Of a DNA stretch of 64,000 nucleotides, positions 18,701 through 26,876 are shown piece after piece. The translations under genes were made by a program, and so were the position numbers. How positions within the stretch are numbered: position 1 is the stretch's first letter; every line of letters starts with the position of its first letter. The notes under the pieces were generated by a model, which did no database searches, was not told the DNA's origin, and saw only the letters and a list, made by a program, of their open reading frames with translations. Location: contig NZ_BDFO01000001.1 of NCBI RefSeq assembly GCF_001748245.1, positions 4,235,853 to 4,299,852 on the forward strand, given 5' to 3'. The DNA comes from Oligoflexus tunisiensis (lineage in GTDB: Bacteria; Bdellovibrionota_B; Oligoflexia; Oligoflexales; Oligoflexaceae).

Positions 18701-19765
18701 CATCACCAATCCCCCCAGGAAAATGGAGGAGTCACTGGCTTTGGCTCGACAGGCACGAATGATGGCATAAAGCGTATAAAGCGCCACGCATGCTGTCAAG
18801 ACATGATAGGCATTGGTCGGTGGCACAAAAACCTTCGCCGGGGTCAGCAGGATGACAACACACAGAGCCAAGGTAACACAGGATGTCAATTGGCATAACC
18901 ACCGCGCATAGAACTCTTTAAATGCATGATGGACAAACCAGGTAAAGGACGCGACAGCAGCGACCCAGGATAGATTGAAGACGCGGAGGCGATCGTTAAA
19001 GCCCAGGCCTGGCAGCAGGATCTCGATCAAGCCAGCCCTCATGGAGGAAACATAGACGGCGATGAACACGCAGAGGCATCCGAACCAGAGTGTGGAACGA
19101 ACCTTGGTGCGAAGTATATACAAGCAAAAGTTATAAAGTCCCATAATAAATAGCGCACCAACGACAAAAACATCAATCATCAATCCTTTGGCGCGCCGCT
19201 CCATCAGTGAGGTCAAAGATCCCATTTGAGGTGCTATCGCGATACCAGCTAAAAAGATCTCAAAATTGGCCACCTGCACCACGATATCAAAGGAATTGTC
19301 CTTGGTCTGGAATCCATGAAGGATAATGCCAAGCCCACCCTTGGCTGTTTCTTCATTGGTGCCCATCTCGCCAAAGTGGGCGATTTCCTCTCCATCGACA
19401 TAAATGCGCGCGGCGGACCAGATTGAAGGGGGAAAGTAGAGAGACACATGTTGAGGACTTTCCAAAAGAACACGCAAACGATAGGTGGCATAACCAAAAC
19501 TCGGGAACCCTTCCTTGGAATGAGTCCAGGTGCCCGGCACGTGCATCAGCCCTTTCCGCGGCACAGAGCTGGCCAAAACTTCGGGGGTCAAAAGTTGTTC
19601 CCAGTAAAATTCCCATTCACCAGCCAATTCCAATGGGTCGAGAGTTTGGATATCCATTCCTCTTAAATCCAGGACTCCATCCTGAGCCCGAGGCGCGGCC
19701 TTCCTGGACCCACATGAGGCGAGAAGAAGAATGAATGCCCATGGAATAGCTCTCAGAAGGAACAT
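15776..19765 (-). CDS. 7TMR-DISM hybrid histidine kinase with three receivers and class III cyclase
   Basis: This is 1,329 aa. The signal ends LLASC, a lipobox (Cys18). DISMED2 periplasmic domain about 28-185; seven helices about 192-395; coiled coil 400-448; HisKA with FFQNISHELRTPLT (His458); HATPase with DTGPGI (602-607) and GTGLGLALAKEL (633-644). Three receivers follow: REC1 about 678-795 (Asp729), REC2 about 806-925 (Asp859), REC3 about 978-1094 (Asp1027, TDWMMP). The class III nucleotide cyclase is at 1140-1325. Its metal Asp residues are in LFADLCQF and FIGDAVM, and its Lys in IDKF and Asp-Thr in SDYTVIG favour ATP as substrate. It likely makes cAMP under phosphorelay control. It starts 4 bases after the preceding kinase gene, so the two are translationally coupled. 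REC1 and REC2 resemble each other and look duplicated. Confidence 0.9.
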   Translation of the reverse strand: MFLLRAIPWAFILLLASCGSRKAAPRAQDGVLDLRGMDIQTLDPLELAGEWEFYWEQLLTPEVLASSVPRKGLMHVPGTWTHSKEGFPSFGYATYRLRVLLESPQHVSLYFPPSIWSAARIYVDGEEIAHFGEMGTNEETAKGGLGIILHGFQTKDNSFDIVVQVANFEIFLAGIAIAPQMGSLTSLMERRAKGLMIDVFVVGALFIMGLYNFCLYILRTKVRSTLWFGCLCVFIAVYVSSMRAGLIEILLPGLGFNDRLRVFNLSWVAAVASFTWFVHHAFKEFYARWLCQLTSCVTLALCVVILLTPAKVFVPPTNAYHVLTACVALYTLYAIIRACRAKASDSSIFLGGLVMPLVATFSDLLSIRRIIEAPTLAGFGLLGFVFFQSFLIARRFSRAFEQAEHLSDNLQQEVKNQTYKLEAQRDKLIEQKKEIVQAHEELQRHDEQKTRFFQNISHELRTPLTLILGSLSQAEKSEQESKPIQVAARNSKRLLRLVNQLLDFQKLSVGEGDLQLKKLDLQAFLNSISQYFQPTCEQRGIRFQLDVTDRDLDRVMVNAHIDALEKIVFNYLSNALKFTPHGGEIRLTLVKVGPMARIQVADTGPGIPQDKISHLFKVFSQVDGSTKREFEGTGLGLALAKELAVKMQGSVGVDSQPGRGSIFWVDLPLCFDASHTIDLLVVDDDAALSQQIQDELLQRQICENFQVVGSANEARAVLSRYRVHCVLSDAVMPDEDGPTLLAHVAQEQPHCKRILITARSRSHRIVQKAINTARIDRIFYKPFTSELFSVLKTLIDEAKIQHSAKILDLLVIDDEESVLKSIRMMLLDSDSVTTFELVKDLDRARQMMRSHRIRCVLVDANLTAADGTDFLMEIAGLQPDCHRIMITGESGPEVLEKAINKARIDHVIYKPLQKQDLLSRVEEAIRQSPIQAPSEIEESISSDYQPKDWLLADVQAPVGLAPHDPSLDAASAPSREETILVVDDVDDMRDLIQTVLRRQGYRVVGARNGEEALGLLQNQAFDLIITDWMMPRKSGPELLADLQKDPRLAGIPTILLTAKGDDVSKVVAAREGASAYLAKPFDEVELHSTVANLLKLKEGERTIAALNRDLTENILKRFLPPHLVNEIALGHREFINEAKLSPVTILFADLCQFTKTSEELGPRRISLVLNQYFDAMTEVIFQEGGTIDKFIGDAVMVIFGAPEAMPVEEQVEKACRCARLMHEGLAALGQTWESEGMPRFEMRIGIHHGPATVGMFGGSRRSDYTVIGPTVNLASRVESVASPGEILMTSVVRDYLRDDNWEKAGSFNLKGVGGGITLYRLKQGHRKAA

Positions 19766-19769
19766 GACA

Positions 19770-22700
19770 TTACCCTGCCTTCCTGAGCGTTAGCTCGAAG
19801 GCTGTCTCCCCGTCGCGGCTGTCAGCCTGAAGGTCCCCGTGGTTTTTGACGGCCAAACGGCGCGAAACATAGAGTCCAAGGCCGCTGCCTTTGTCCCCTT
19901 TCGTCGTGAACCGTCTTTCGAAAATACGTGGCAAAACCTCGGCAGGAATGCCCGGCCCTTTGTTAACGAAACGCAGGCGAATCAGTTGATGTGGGACGTC
20001 TTCTTCCACAGTGATGACCACCAGGCGTTCCTGGTCGGGACTCAGGTCCTTGACAGCGTCGTAGGCATTGTTCAGGATATTCAGAGCAATCTGCTGAACA
20101 TCGGAGCTGGAGGCTTGTGCTTCGAGGGCCTGAACCTGATTCTCCACCTTGATACCAGCGCGGCGGAAGCGCGCCTGGAGGAAGGTCAGAGACGAGGCGA
20201 TGACGCGACTGATATCCACGGTGCTCTGCGCCTTGTGGTAACGCCCGTAATCCAGAACAGCTGTGATGAGTTCCTGCGTCCGCTCAGAACTTTGGCTCAG
20301 GGTATTCACATGTTGGAGCATGGCGAGAAGGCTTTCCCAAGCCAGTCTGAGGTCAGGGCGTAACGCTCGCGACCAATCCCAGAGACGCAGGAGGGAGGCG
20401 TCAGGCACAGGCAAAGAGGCGAGATACATCGCAAGGCGACGGTCCTGGCGCTCGGGTTTGCCTGTAATCGTTGCCAGCATCCGTTGTTCGCGGGCCTGTG
20501 CTTGCGTTATGTCAGCGGATGTCACGAGCAGAGTCTGGGCTGAAAGATCCTGATCTGCCCGATCGGGAAAAAGATTAAGGAGCGGTTCAACATATTCCAA
20601 TAGACTCTTGCTGCCATAGGCATCGGCATGATGAATATTTTTGAGTTCATGGGATAAATCGCTTAAAAGCTCACCCATCAGAGCCATTTTCTCACGATGT
20701 TCGACACCTTCCAGCAGGCGGGTGGATTCTATCCGCAGAAGAAGATTATGAACTCGCAGAATAAGCTCGCGGGCTATCAGCGGCTTGGCGAGATAATCAT
20801 CAGCGCCAAGTTCCAGGCCGTGAATGCGATCCTCTTCCGTAGCTCGCGCTGTCAGCAGGATCACAGGAATATTGTCCAAGTCTGGATCGCGACGCATCGC
20901 CTGGAGAACATCCTCACCTGAAACTTCAGGCATCATCAAATCCAGGAGGACCAGATCCGGATGATGTTCACGGAGTTTGAGCAAAGCATCCTGTCCACCA
21001 AAGGCCAATATTACATCGTAACCTTCCAAGGTCAGGATATCGCGGACCACTTCACAGTTCATCTCGTTATCATCAACAACCAGTATGAGATGCCTGGCCT
21101 CCTGCTTCTGAGCAACCAGGTCGGAAACCGACCCGAGCTCGGATTTTGGCAGCGGAGCTGGGCTGCAGGCTTTTGCCCAATCCCTTGAGATTTCGCTTTG
21201 CTCGACATGAATGACGGTCTGAGCCGGGATCTTCACCGAAAAGGTGGAACCCTTCCCCTCTTCGGATTCAAAGCTGATCGTCCCGCCCATCAGGTTGACC
21301 AGATCCCGCACCATGGCGAGGCCCAGGCCAGTTCCTTCGTATGAGCGGCGGGCATCGTTTTCCACCTGCTGGAATTCCTGGAAGATCTTATCCTTATGAC
21401 TGGCTGGGATGCCGATGCCGGTATCGCTCACCACGATCTCCAGTGTGCGATCGGTCCCCAGGCGCAAGGTGAGCGTGACCTGACTGGGCTTGTCGACGGC
21501 CGTGAATTTGAAGGCATTGCCGATGAGGTTGCGGATGATGGTGAAAACTTTATCGTAGTCATGGATCCAGAGGGAGTTTGGATTCATGCCGGGGGTTTCG
21601 AGGTGGAACTGAACTTGTGGTTTCTTGAGAGCGAGACCTTCCGCCAGGTTTTGACTGTCCTGAATCAAGGATTGTAGAGGAAATTGGGTGTTTTTAAGGC
21701 TGAGTTTGCCCTGTTTGGATTTGGCCAGATCGAGGATTGTGTTGACCTGTTGCTTGAGAGAGATGGCCAGACTTTTGACTTTGGAGAGCTGCTGATGCGT
21801 TGCCTCTGTCACGTTCCCGTAGCGTCCCTGTTCGATGAGGTCCAGGAATCCGATGATGCCGTTGAGAGGTGTGCGCAGCTCATGCGATGTGTTGTGGAAG
21901 AAGAGTGTTCTGGCTCTCTCCTTTTCTTGAAGATTCTCATTCAAGGTGCGGATCTCAACCTCACTGCGCTGAACCTGGCGCAAAGTTTCGGCAAAGCGCA
22001 TCGACAAAATAAAGGACTGGGAAAAGCAGAAGAACAGCATACCAATTGCGGCAGCGGGGAATCTGGGCAGATATCCTTGCATCATGAAGATTGTCAAAAT
22101 GGAAAATATTGTGCAGACAACAGCGCCCAACAGCAGGATTGACGCTCCGAGCTCTTTTCTCCTTGTTGCTCTGGCCGATTGAACGATCATATAGATTAAA
22201 GTCAATAGGCTGGCAACATGGTAGATCGTACTGAAACCAAGGTATATACGTGGTGAAGACACAGCAGTAATAGCCACGACCGTGGTCCCAAATAGGACAA
22301 CGATTTTAACGACAATGGCATAACAGACGTCGGGGAACATAACCTTCAAATAGAGCCAAAGAACAGGGAGTAGCGTATAAAATGAAAGGTTATACACTCT
22401 GATCGGAAGAAGCTTATCATCAGAACCATAAAGAAATGGGCAGAGTCCAGGCTCAATCGCTATTAATCCACTCACACAAATGCAGCAGGCTGCTATCAGT
22501 AGTGGCCCCCATTCGGTACGATTGACGGTATAAAGACCAATATTATAGAGAGCCAAAGTCAATAGAGCGAAAAACACTCCAGCATTGACGATCGCTTCAG
22601 CAATAAAGGACTTGAAGATTTGATCATGGAGCCCCAAATCCTCGACAGTCACAATCCCGCCTAGAATATAGTCCTGGTTCTCGGCATGAAACAAAATATC

Positions 22701-23171
22701 GAAGGATGTCGCGGGCGCCTCTGAGAGGACTTGAGGTTTCTTAAATGGAAAGAGCAACCTTCCATCTGGAGTTCTCTCGGATGAATTTAGTATGGATCCA
22801 TTCACATAAACCTTGAGATCTGTTGCGGATCGAATTTCTCCCATGACCAGCTTCACAGGCCGATCACCTTCAATCCGAACTCGATACGTCCCCTTTCCAT
22901 AAACCGGATAGCCAGACTTCTGCCAGCCCCCTTTAATATCAATAAAGCTCGGCTGAATACTCCCATCCCACTTCGCGGGATCCGGATCCATCCACCGATC
23001 CCAATAAAACTCCGCCTCACCCCGTAAAGGAATGGAGCCGTCCTTTTCAAAATCCCAACCACGGACATCCAACACACCTTTGACCAGGCGCGGGTATTCT
23101 TTCGCTTCGAGTTTCCACGGTACAAAAAATATCCCAACCAGAACCAAGAGCAGATGCTTCCAAAATCTCAT
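19770..23171 (-). CDS. 7TMR-DISM kinase with receiver and a second kinase module
   Basis: The ATG at 23171 has GGAG 6 bases upstream and begins a signal peptide (LLLVLVGIFFVPWKLEA). The upstream open frame to 23366 lacks these features. The 1,133-residue protein has a DISMED2 domain (about 27-175), seven helices (about 190-395), HisKA with HNTSHELRTPLN (His430) and a HATPase domain (SDTGIGIP, GTGLGLAMV). Next is a receiver (about 695-810; Asp744 in VLLDLMMP). A second DHp-like helix pair follows, with LLSDLSHELKN (His841), then a second HATPase (ILNNAYDAV, KGPGIP, GSGLGLYVS). The second core resembles NtrB/ZraS-like kinases. Two complete kinase cores flanking one receiver suggest an internal relay. 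It is first in a two-gene operon with the cyclase-bearing kinase. Confidence 0.88.
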   Translation of the reverse strand: MRFWKHLLLVLVGIFFVPWKLEAKEYPRLVKGVLDVRGWDFEKDGSIPLRGEAEFYWDRWMDPDPAKWDGSIQPSFIDIKGGWQKSGYPVYGKGTYRVRIEGDRPVKLVMGEIRSATDLKVYVNGSILNSSERTPDGRLLFPFKKPQVLSEAPATSFDILFHAENQDYILGGIVTVEDLGLHDQIFKSFIAEAIVNAGVFFALLTLALYNIGLYTVNRTEWGPLLIAACCICVSGLIAIEPGLCPFLYGSDDKLLPIRVYNLSFYTLLPVLWLYLKVMFPDVCYAIVVKIVVLFGTTVVAITAVSSPRIYLGFSTIYHVASLLTLIYMIVQSARATRRKELGASILLLGAVVCTIFSILTIFMMQGYLPRFPAAAIGMLFFCFSQSFILSMRFAETLRQVQRSEVEIRTLNENLQEKERARTLFFHNTSHELRTPLNGIIGFLDLIEQGRYGNVTEATHQQLSKVKSLAISLKQQVNTILDLAKSKQGKLSLKNTQFPLQSLIQDSQNLAEGLALKKPQVQFHLETPGMNPNSLWIHDYDKVFTIIRNLIGNAFKFTAVDKPSQVTLTLRLGTDRTLEIVVSDTGIGIPASHKDKIFQEFQQVENDARRSYEGTGLGLAMVRDLVNLMGGTISFESEEGKGSTFSVKIPAQTVIHVEQSEISRDWAKACSPAPLPKSELGSVSDLVAQKQEARHLILVVDDNEMNCEVVRDILTLEGYDVILAFGGQDALLKLREHHPDLVLLDLMMPEVSGEDVLQAMRRDPDLDNIPVILLTARATEEDRIHGLELGADDYLAKPLIARELILRVHNLLLRIESTRLLEGVEHREKMALMGELLSDLSHELKNIHHADAYGSKSLLEYVEPLLNLFPDRADQDLSAQTLLVTSADITQAQAREQRMLATITGKPERQDRRLAMYLASLPVPDASLLRLWDWSRALRPDLRLAWESLLAMLQHVNTLSQSSERTQELITAVLDYGRYHKAQSTVDISRVIASSLTFLQARFRRAGIKVENQVQALEAQASSSDVQQIALNILNNAYDAVKDLSPDQERLVVITVEEDVPHQLIRLRFVNKGPGIPAEVLPRIFERRFTTKGDKGSGLGLYVSRRLAVKNHGDLQADSRDGETAFELTLRKAG

Positions 23172-23256
23172 GGACGCTCCATCAAGAGCCAACGACGATT
23201 CTTCGGACCCGGTAAGAATCACACGCAGGCGCACCCTGATGTGTCGCTCATTTTGG

Positions 23257-23279
23257 TTAGGGACTTGAATTTTCCCTAA
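23257..23279. promoter_or_regulatory. Inverted repeat between divergent genes (possible operator)
   Basis: TTAGGGA, a 9-base spacer and TCCCTAA form a perfect 7-base inverted repeat. It sits in the 213-base region between the double kinase (minus strand, starts 23171) and a small exported protein (plus strand, starts 23385). The spacer contains TTGAAT, a plausible -35 element for the plus-strand gene, although no good -10 lies at normal distance. A dyad here could be a binding site for a regulator of either gene. No regulator gene is adjacent. Confidence 0.3.
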
Positions 23280-23384
23280 ACATTCTTTGGTATGAATCTC
23301 CGGATTCCTCTTGTCCCCCATGCTGATCTTGTCGTAAATACGGGATGCCCGTCGGTATGGGCCCACACCAGGGGAATAGGTTTT

Positions 23385-23816
23385 ATGAATAAGTCTCTAC
23401 AGGTATTGACAATTTTGGCTTCACTGAGCACCCAGGCAGCGGCTCAGGAGGCGGTTGAGTTTCCTTCCCGCCTGATATGTGACGCGGTGGGAGACTGCAT
23501 CGCCGGTCTTGAAAATTTCTGCGAAGCGGATTTTTATTTCCCCGAACCGGTTGTCATGGAGCAGCCTGCCCAATACTCAGGTTCGACTTATGATCCCACC
23601 GGCGAACTGAGCGAGGAGGAGCTGCTGACTATGGTCAAACTTGATTTTAGTGAAGGCGATCAGTACAGCTTCTACTTTTTCAAAGCCAGTGCGATGACTC
23701 AACTCGCCAGGGGTGAGATCGATAAAATCCAAGGGACCTATGAAGATGGTTTCGACTGGACCAATGGCTACAATACCCGGGCCAGATTCCGCGTGGAATG
23801 CGTCCGCGGTCTGTGA
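23385..23816 (+). CDS. Small exported protein, unknown function
   Basis: The ATG at 23385 opens a 143-residue protein with a typical signal peptide (LTILASLSTQAAAQ). The open frame continues upstream to 23292 but has no signal or conserved residues. The mature part is acidic and strand-rich, with Cys residues in LICDAVGDCIAGLENFC and a last Cys in RVECVRGL, so disulfides are likely. I recognise no family. The ribosome-binding region AGGGGAATAGG is 6 bases before the start. The GNAT gene follows 40 bases later on the same strand. Confidence 0.6.
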   Translation: MNKSLQVLTILASLSTQAAAQEAVEFPSRLICDAVGDCIAGLENFCEADFYFPEPVVMEQPAQYSGSTYDPTGELSEEELLTMVKLDFSEGDQYSFYFFKASAMTQLARGEIDKIQGTYEDGFDWTNGYNTRARFRVECVRGL

Positions 23817-23856
23817 AGGTTGAACCCTGTCCCAGCAACTTATAAGGAGCCGGCTT

Positions 23857-24366
23857 ATGCAACAGGATGTTGAGATTCTCTCCTTTGAGGACAAGTATGC
23901 TCCATATTTTGATCAAATCAATCGGGAGTGGATTCAGGATATGTTCCGCTTGGAAGAAACGGATGAACATATTCTGAAGAATCCCAGGGCGGAAGTGATC
24001 GATCGCGGTGGCGTGATCCTGTTCGCCAAGGCAGGCGAGCTGGGTATCGTAGGGACAGGGGCGCTTTTGAAAACAGGGGCGGGCAGCTTTGAACTGACCA
24101 AGATGGGCGTTTTGAAAAAGGCGCGCGGACTCAAGGTTGGGGAAAAGCTGCTGCAGGGCCTCATTGAGGCTTTCCGTCAGCAGAAGGCGACAGTTCTCTA
24201 CCTCCTCACCAATACGGACTGCGAAGCCGCCATTCATCTCTATGAAAAAAACGGCTTCGTTCATGATGCCGGGATTATGAATGATTATGGAAAAAAATAT
24301 CAGCGCTGCAATGTGGCGATGAGACTTGCCGACCCGGCCCCCGGGTGGACCGCGCAGAACAGATGA
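23857..24366 (+). CDS. GNAT-family N-acetyltransferase
   Basis: This 169-residue cytoplasmic protein has the GNAT order of elements. Strand GIVGTGALL leads into FELTKMGVLKKARGLKVGEKLL. That is motif A, where KKARGLKVGEKLL aligns with the acetyl-CoA pyrophosphate loop (Q/RxxGxG/A). It then has the motif B region LYLLTNTDCEAAIHLYEKNGF. These features place it among acetyltransferases that act on small molecules or protein N-termini. The acceptor substrate cannot be deduced. ATAAGGAGCC precedes the ATG. No neighbouring gene tells which amine it modifies. Confidence 0.85.
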   Translation: MQQDVEILSFEDKYAPYFDQINREWIQDMFRLEETDEHILKNPRAEVIDRGGVILFAKAGELGIVGTGALLKTGAGSFELTKMGVLKKARGLKVGEKLLQGLIEAFRQQKATVLYLLTNTDCEAAIHLYEKNGFVHDAGIMNDYGKKYQRCNVAMRLADPAPGWTAQNR

Positions 24367-24557
24367 CTTGGGGAATATCCCGAGTGCCGGTTGAGAACAC
24401 TGTTGGGAATGCAATACGGTTCACCTGGACATCCCGACCCGAACAGCTCAAACGAAGGCCTTTCCGACTTCCCACAGCGAGCATGAACCTTGCAGGGTCC
24501 ATGGATTGGACGTTGGATTAATAGTGCACAAGCGTTTCGGAAGCTGTGGGGATTCTG

Positions 24558-25826
24558 ATGAAACCAGAAACGGGCGTCGACCGTCTGAACACGCTCCTGG
24601 AGTCCTATCTCAAAATTCGGCGCGACTCCGAGAAAATCTGTGAGGGACTGAGCGCCGAAGACTGCCAGTTGCAAGCCATGCCGGATGTCAGTCCACCCAA
24701 GTGGCATCTGGCTCATACCAGCTGGTTTTTTGAACGCTTTCTTTTACGCACAGGTCCTGACCCCACCCCTCCGATTCCGCCTCTCTATGATCATCTCTTC
24801 AATTCCTACTATGAAACCGCAGGCTCCTTTCCCCCCCGTGCGCAGCGCGGTCTCCTCTCACGACCTGGACTGGATGAGGTCATCGCCTGGCGGCATGACG
24901 TCGATCGCCGCATTCTCGAACTTTCAAGCGATGAAAAACAGGGTGAATTGCACAACAGCCAGATCCTTGAAATCGGTTTGCATCATGAGCAGCAGCATCA
25001 GGAGCTGCTTCTGACCGACATCAAATACAATTTCTTTATGCAACCGTTCCAGCCCGCTCTTGGTACGACGCGGAACCGGAAAACCGATGCGCATGCACCC
25101 GCGCTGCGCTGGGAAAGACTGCCCGAGGGGGTGCATACCATAGGGCACGTGAAGGAAACCTTTGCGTTTGACAATGAGCGCCCCGCGCATCGGATCTATA
25201 TTAACCCCGTGGCTCTCGCCAGCCGCCCTGCGACCAACGGGGAATACCTCGACTTCATCCGGGCCGGAGGATATAGGCAGGTGGAACTCTGGCTGTCCGA
25301 AGGCTGGAACTGGGTGCGCGCACATCATCTGCAGCAGCCCCTCTACTGGCATTATGATGACCATCACGGTTGGCGCCAGTTCACGCTGCATGGCTGGGAA
25401 AGTCTCGCGATGCATGAACCTGTCTGCCATCTCAGTTATTTCGAAGCGGATGCCTTCGCGCGCTGGTGTGGAGCGCGCCTGCCCACCGAGCAGGAATGGG
25501 AAGTCTTCGCCCGGCGTCGGCCTTTGACAGGGCATTTTTTTGACTTCTCCGACCTGCATCCGGCTCCTGCGCATGATGATGCGAGTCAGGTTTATGGCGA
25601 TGTCTGGGAATGGACGAGCAGCAGTTATGCCCCCTACCCCGGTTACCAGCCGCTGGCCGGCAGCCTCGGCGAATACAACGGCAAATTCATGGTGAATCAG
25701 TATGTGTTGCGCGGCGGCTCGTGCGCCACTCCATGGCAGCATATCCGACCCAGCTATCGAAATTTTTTTCCAGCAACCGCACGCTGGCAGTTCACGGGCG
25801 TGCGCCTCGCAAAGGACTTGTTATGA
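24558..25826 (+). CDS. egtB: Ergothioneine biosynthesis sulfoxide synthase EgtB
   Basis: This 422-residue protein starts at the ATG at 24558 with TGTGGGG upstream. A GTG four codons earlier is less likely. EgtB is a non-haem iron enzyme that joins trimethylhistidine to the thiol of cysteine or gamma-glutamylcysteine with O2. The N-terminal DinB half shows WHLAH (His50, His53) and the iron motif HX3HXE in HHEQQHQE (His143, His147, Glu149). The C-terminal formylglycine-generating-enzyme-like half shows RLPTEQEWEVFAR, GDVWEWTSSSY and LRGGSCATP. It overlaps egtD by 4 bases (ATGA). No egtA, egtC or egtE is visible here, so the pathway is probably completed elsewhere or uses a short form. Confidence 0.93.
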   Translation: MKPETGVDRLNTLLESYLKIRRDSEKICEGLSAEDCQLQAMPDVSPPKWHLAHTSWFFERFLLRTGPDPTPPIPPLYDHLFNSYYETAGSFPPRAQRGLLSRPGLDEVIAWRHDVDRRILELSSDEKQGELHNSQILEIGLHHEQQHQELLLTDIKYNFFMQPFQPALGTTRNRKTDAHAPALRWERLPEGVHTIGHVKETFAFDNERPAHRIYINPVALASRPATNGEYLDFIRAGGYRQVELWLSEGWNWVRAHHLQQPLYWHYDDHHGWRQFTLHGWESLAMHEPVCHLSYFEADAFARWCGARLPTEQEWEVFARRRPLTGHFFDFSDLHPAPAHDDASQVYGDVWEWTSSSYAPYPGYQPLAGSLGEYNGKFMVNQYVLRGGSCATPWQHIRPSYRNFFPATARWQFTGVRLAKDLL

Positions 25827-26848
25827 ATCCATCAAACCTGATTGGTGAATATGATCTCAGCATAGGCCTGGACAACTTTCGGCAGGATGTTCTGCACGGG
25901 CTCACGAAGCTTCCCAAAACCCTGCCGCCCAAATATTTCTATGACGCCCGTGGATCCCGGCTGTTCGACTTCATTTGCGAGACTCCTGAGTATTACCTGA
26001 CCCGCAAGGAAATCTCGATCCTCGAAAAATATGGCTCTCAAATCCTGGAGCAGATTCCCCATCCCATCCGCATTATCGAATTGGGAAGCGGCAGCAGCAT
26101 CAAGACCCGTCTTCTCCTGGATGCCGCGTCCGCCGTCACCGCCTATATTCCGATCGACATTTCAAAGGAACATCTTTTGCGATCCACCCACGCCCTCGCA
26201 CAGCGTTTTCCCCATATACCCATGGTTCCCGTCTGCGCGGACTATACCCGGCAGCCTGCCCTGCCTCTGTTTGATCGTGGCCGGCGCGACCGCTCCCTGG
26301 TCTTCTTTCCCGGTTCCACCCTTGGCAATCTGGATGAGGATGAAGCCCTGGCGCTTTTGCAAAGCATCCGTCATATGCTGCGTGGGGATGGCTATTTTCT
26401 GGTTGGCATCGATCTTCTCAAGGATCCCAAAATCATGGAAGCGGCCTATAACGATGCCGAGAGAGTGACAGCCGCCTTTAATCTCAATTTGCTCCATCGC
26501 ATCAATGTTGAACTGGACGCTGACTTCAAACTCAATGAGTTCCAACACAAGGCAGTCTTCAATGCCAGGGAGAAGCGGATGGAAATGCATCTGCGTTCCG
26601 TCCGGCACCAGGTGGTGTGGATCAAGGATGTTCCGATTCCCTTCGGCAAGGATGAAACCATCCATACGGAATCATCGTACAAGTATGATCTGCATGAGTT
26701 TGCTGCATTCTGCAGGAAAGCCGGTTTTCAAAGCGTCAGGAGCTGGACCGATGCCGAACACTACTTTGCTGTCGTGCTCCTGCAGACGACCCCTGCGAAG
26801 CCAAACCATAGGTACATAAAACCTCGGCTTTCCCTGGGAGGTGAATAA
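25823..26848 (+). CDS. egtD: L-histidine N-alpha-methyltransferase EgtD
   Basis: The start is the ATG that overlaps the egtB stop codon (ATGA), giving 341 residues. Translation is probably coupled. The enzyme trimethylates histidine with S-adenosylmethionine to hercynine, the first step of ergothioneine synthesis. Visible family motifs are YDARGSRLFDFICETPEYYLTR, IIELGSGSSIKTRLLLDA (SAM-binding glycine loop, residues 84-101), PIDISKEHL and FFPGSTLGNLDEDE (about 161-174). The length matches the family. The C-terminal TESSYKYDLHEFAAFCRKAGF motif helps bind the histidine side. Ergothioneine is a redox-protective thione, in keeping with other redox genes nearby. Confidence 0.94.
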   Translation: MNPSNLIGEYDLSIGLDNFRQDVLHGLTKLPKTLPPKYFYDARGSRLFDFICETPEYYLTRKEISILEKYGSQILEQIPHPIRIIELGSGSSIKTRLLLDAASAVTAYIPIDISKEHLLRSTHALAQRFPHIPMVPVCADYTRQPALPLFDRGRRDRSLVFFPGSTLGNLDEDEALALLQSIRHMLRGDGYFLVGIDLLKDPKIMEAAYNDAERVTAAFNLNLLHRINVELDADFKLNEFQHKAVFNAREKRMEMHLRSVRHQVVWIKDVPIPFGKDETIHTESSYKYDLHEFAAFCRKAGFQSVRSWTDAEHYFAVVLLQTTPAKPNHRYIKPRLSLGGE

Positions 26849-26876
26849 AGTACCCTGGCAGAGAAAGGAGGCTGTC

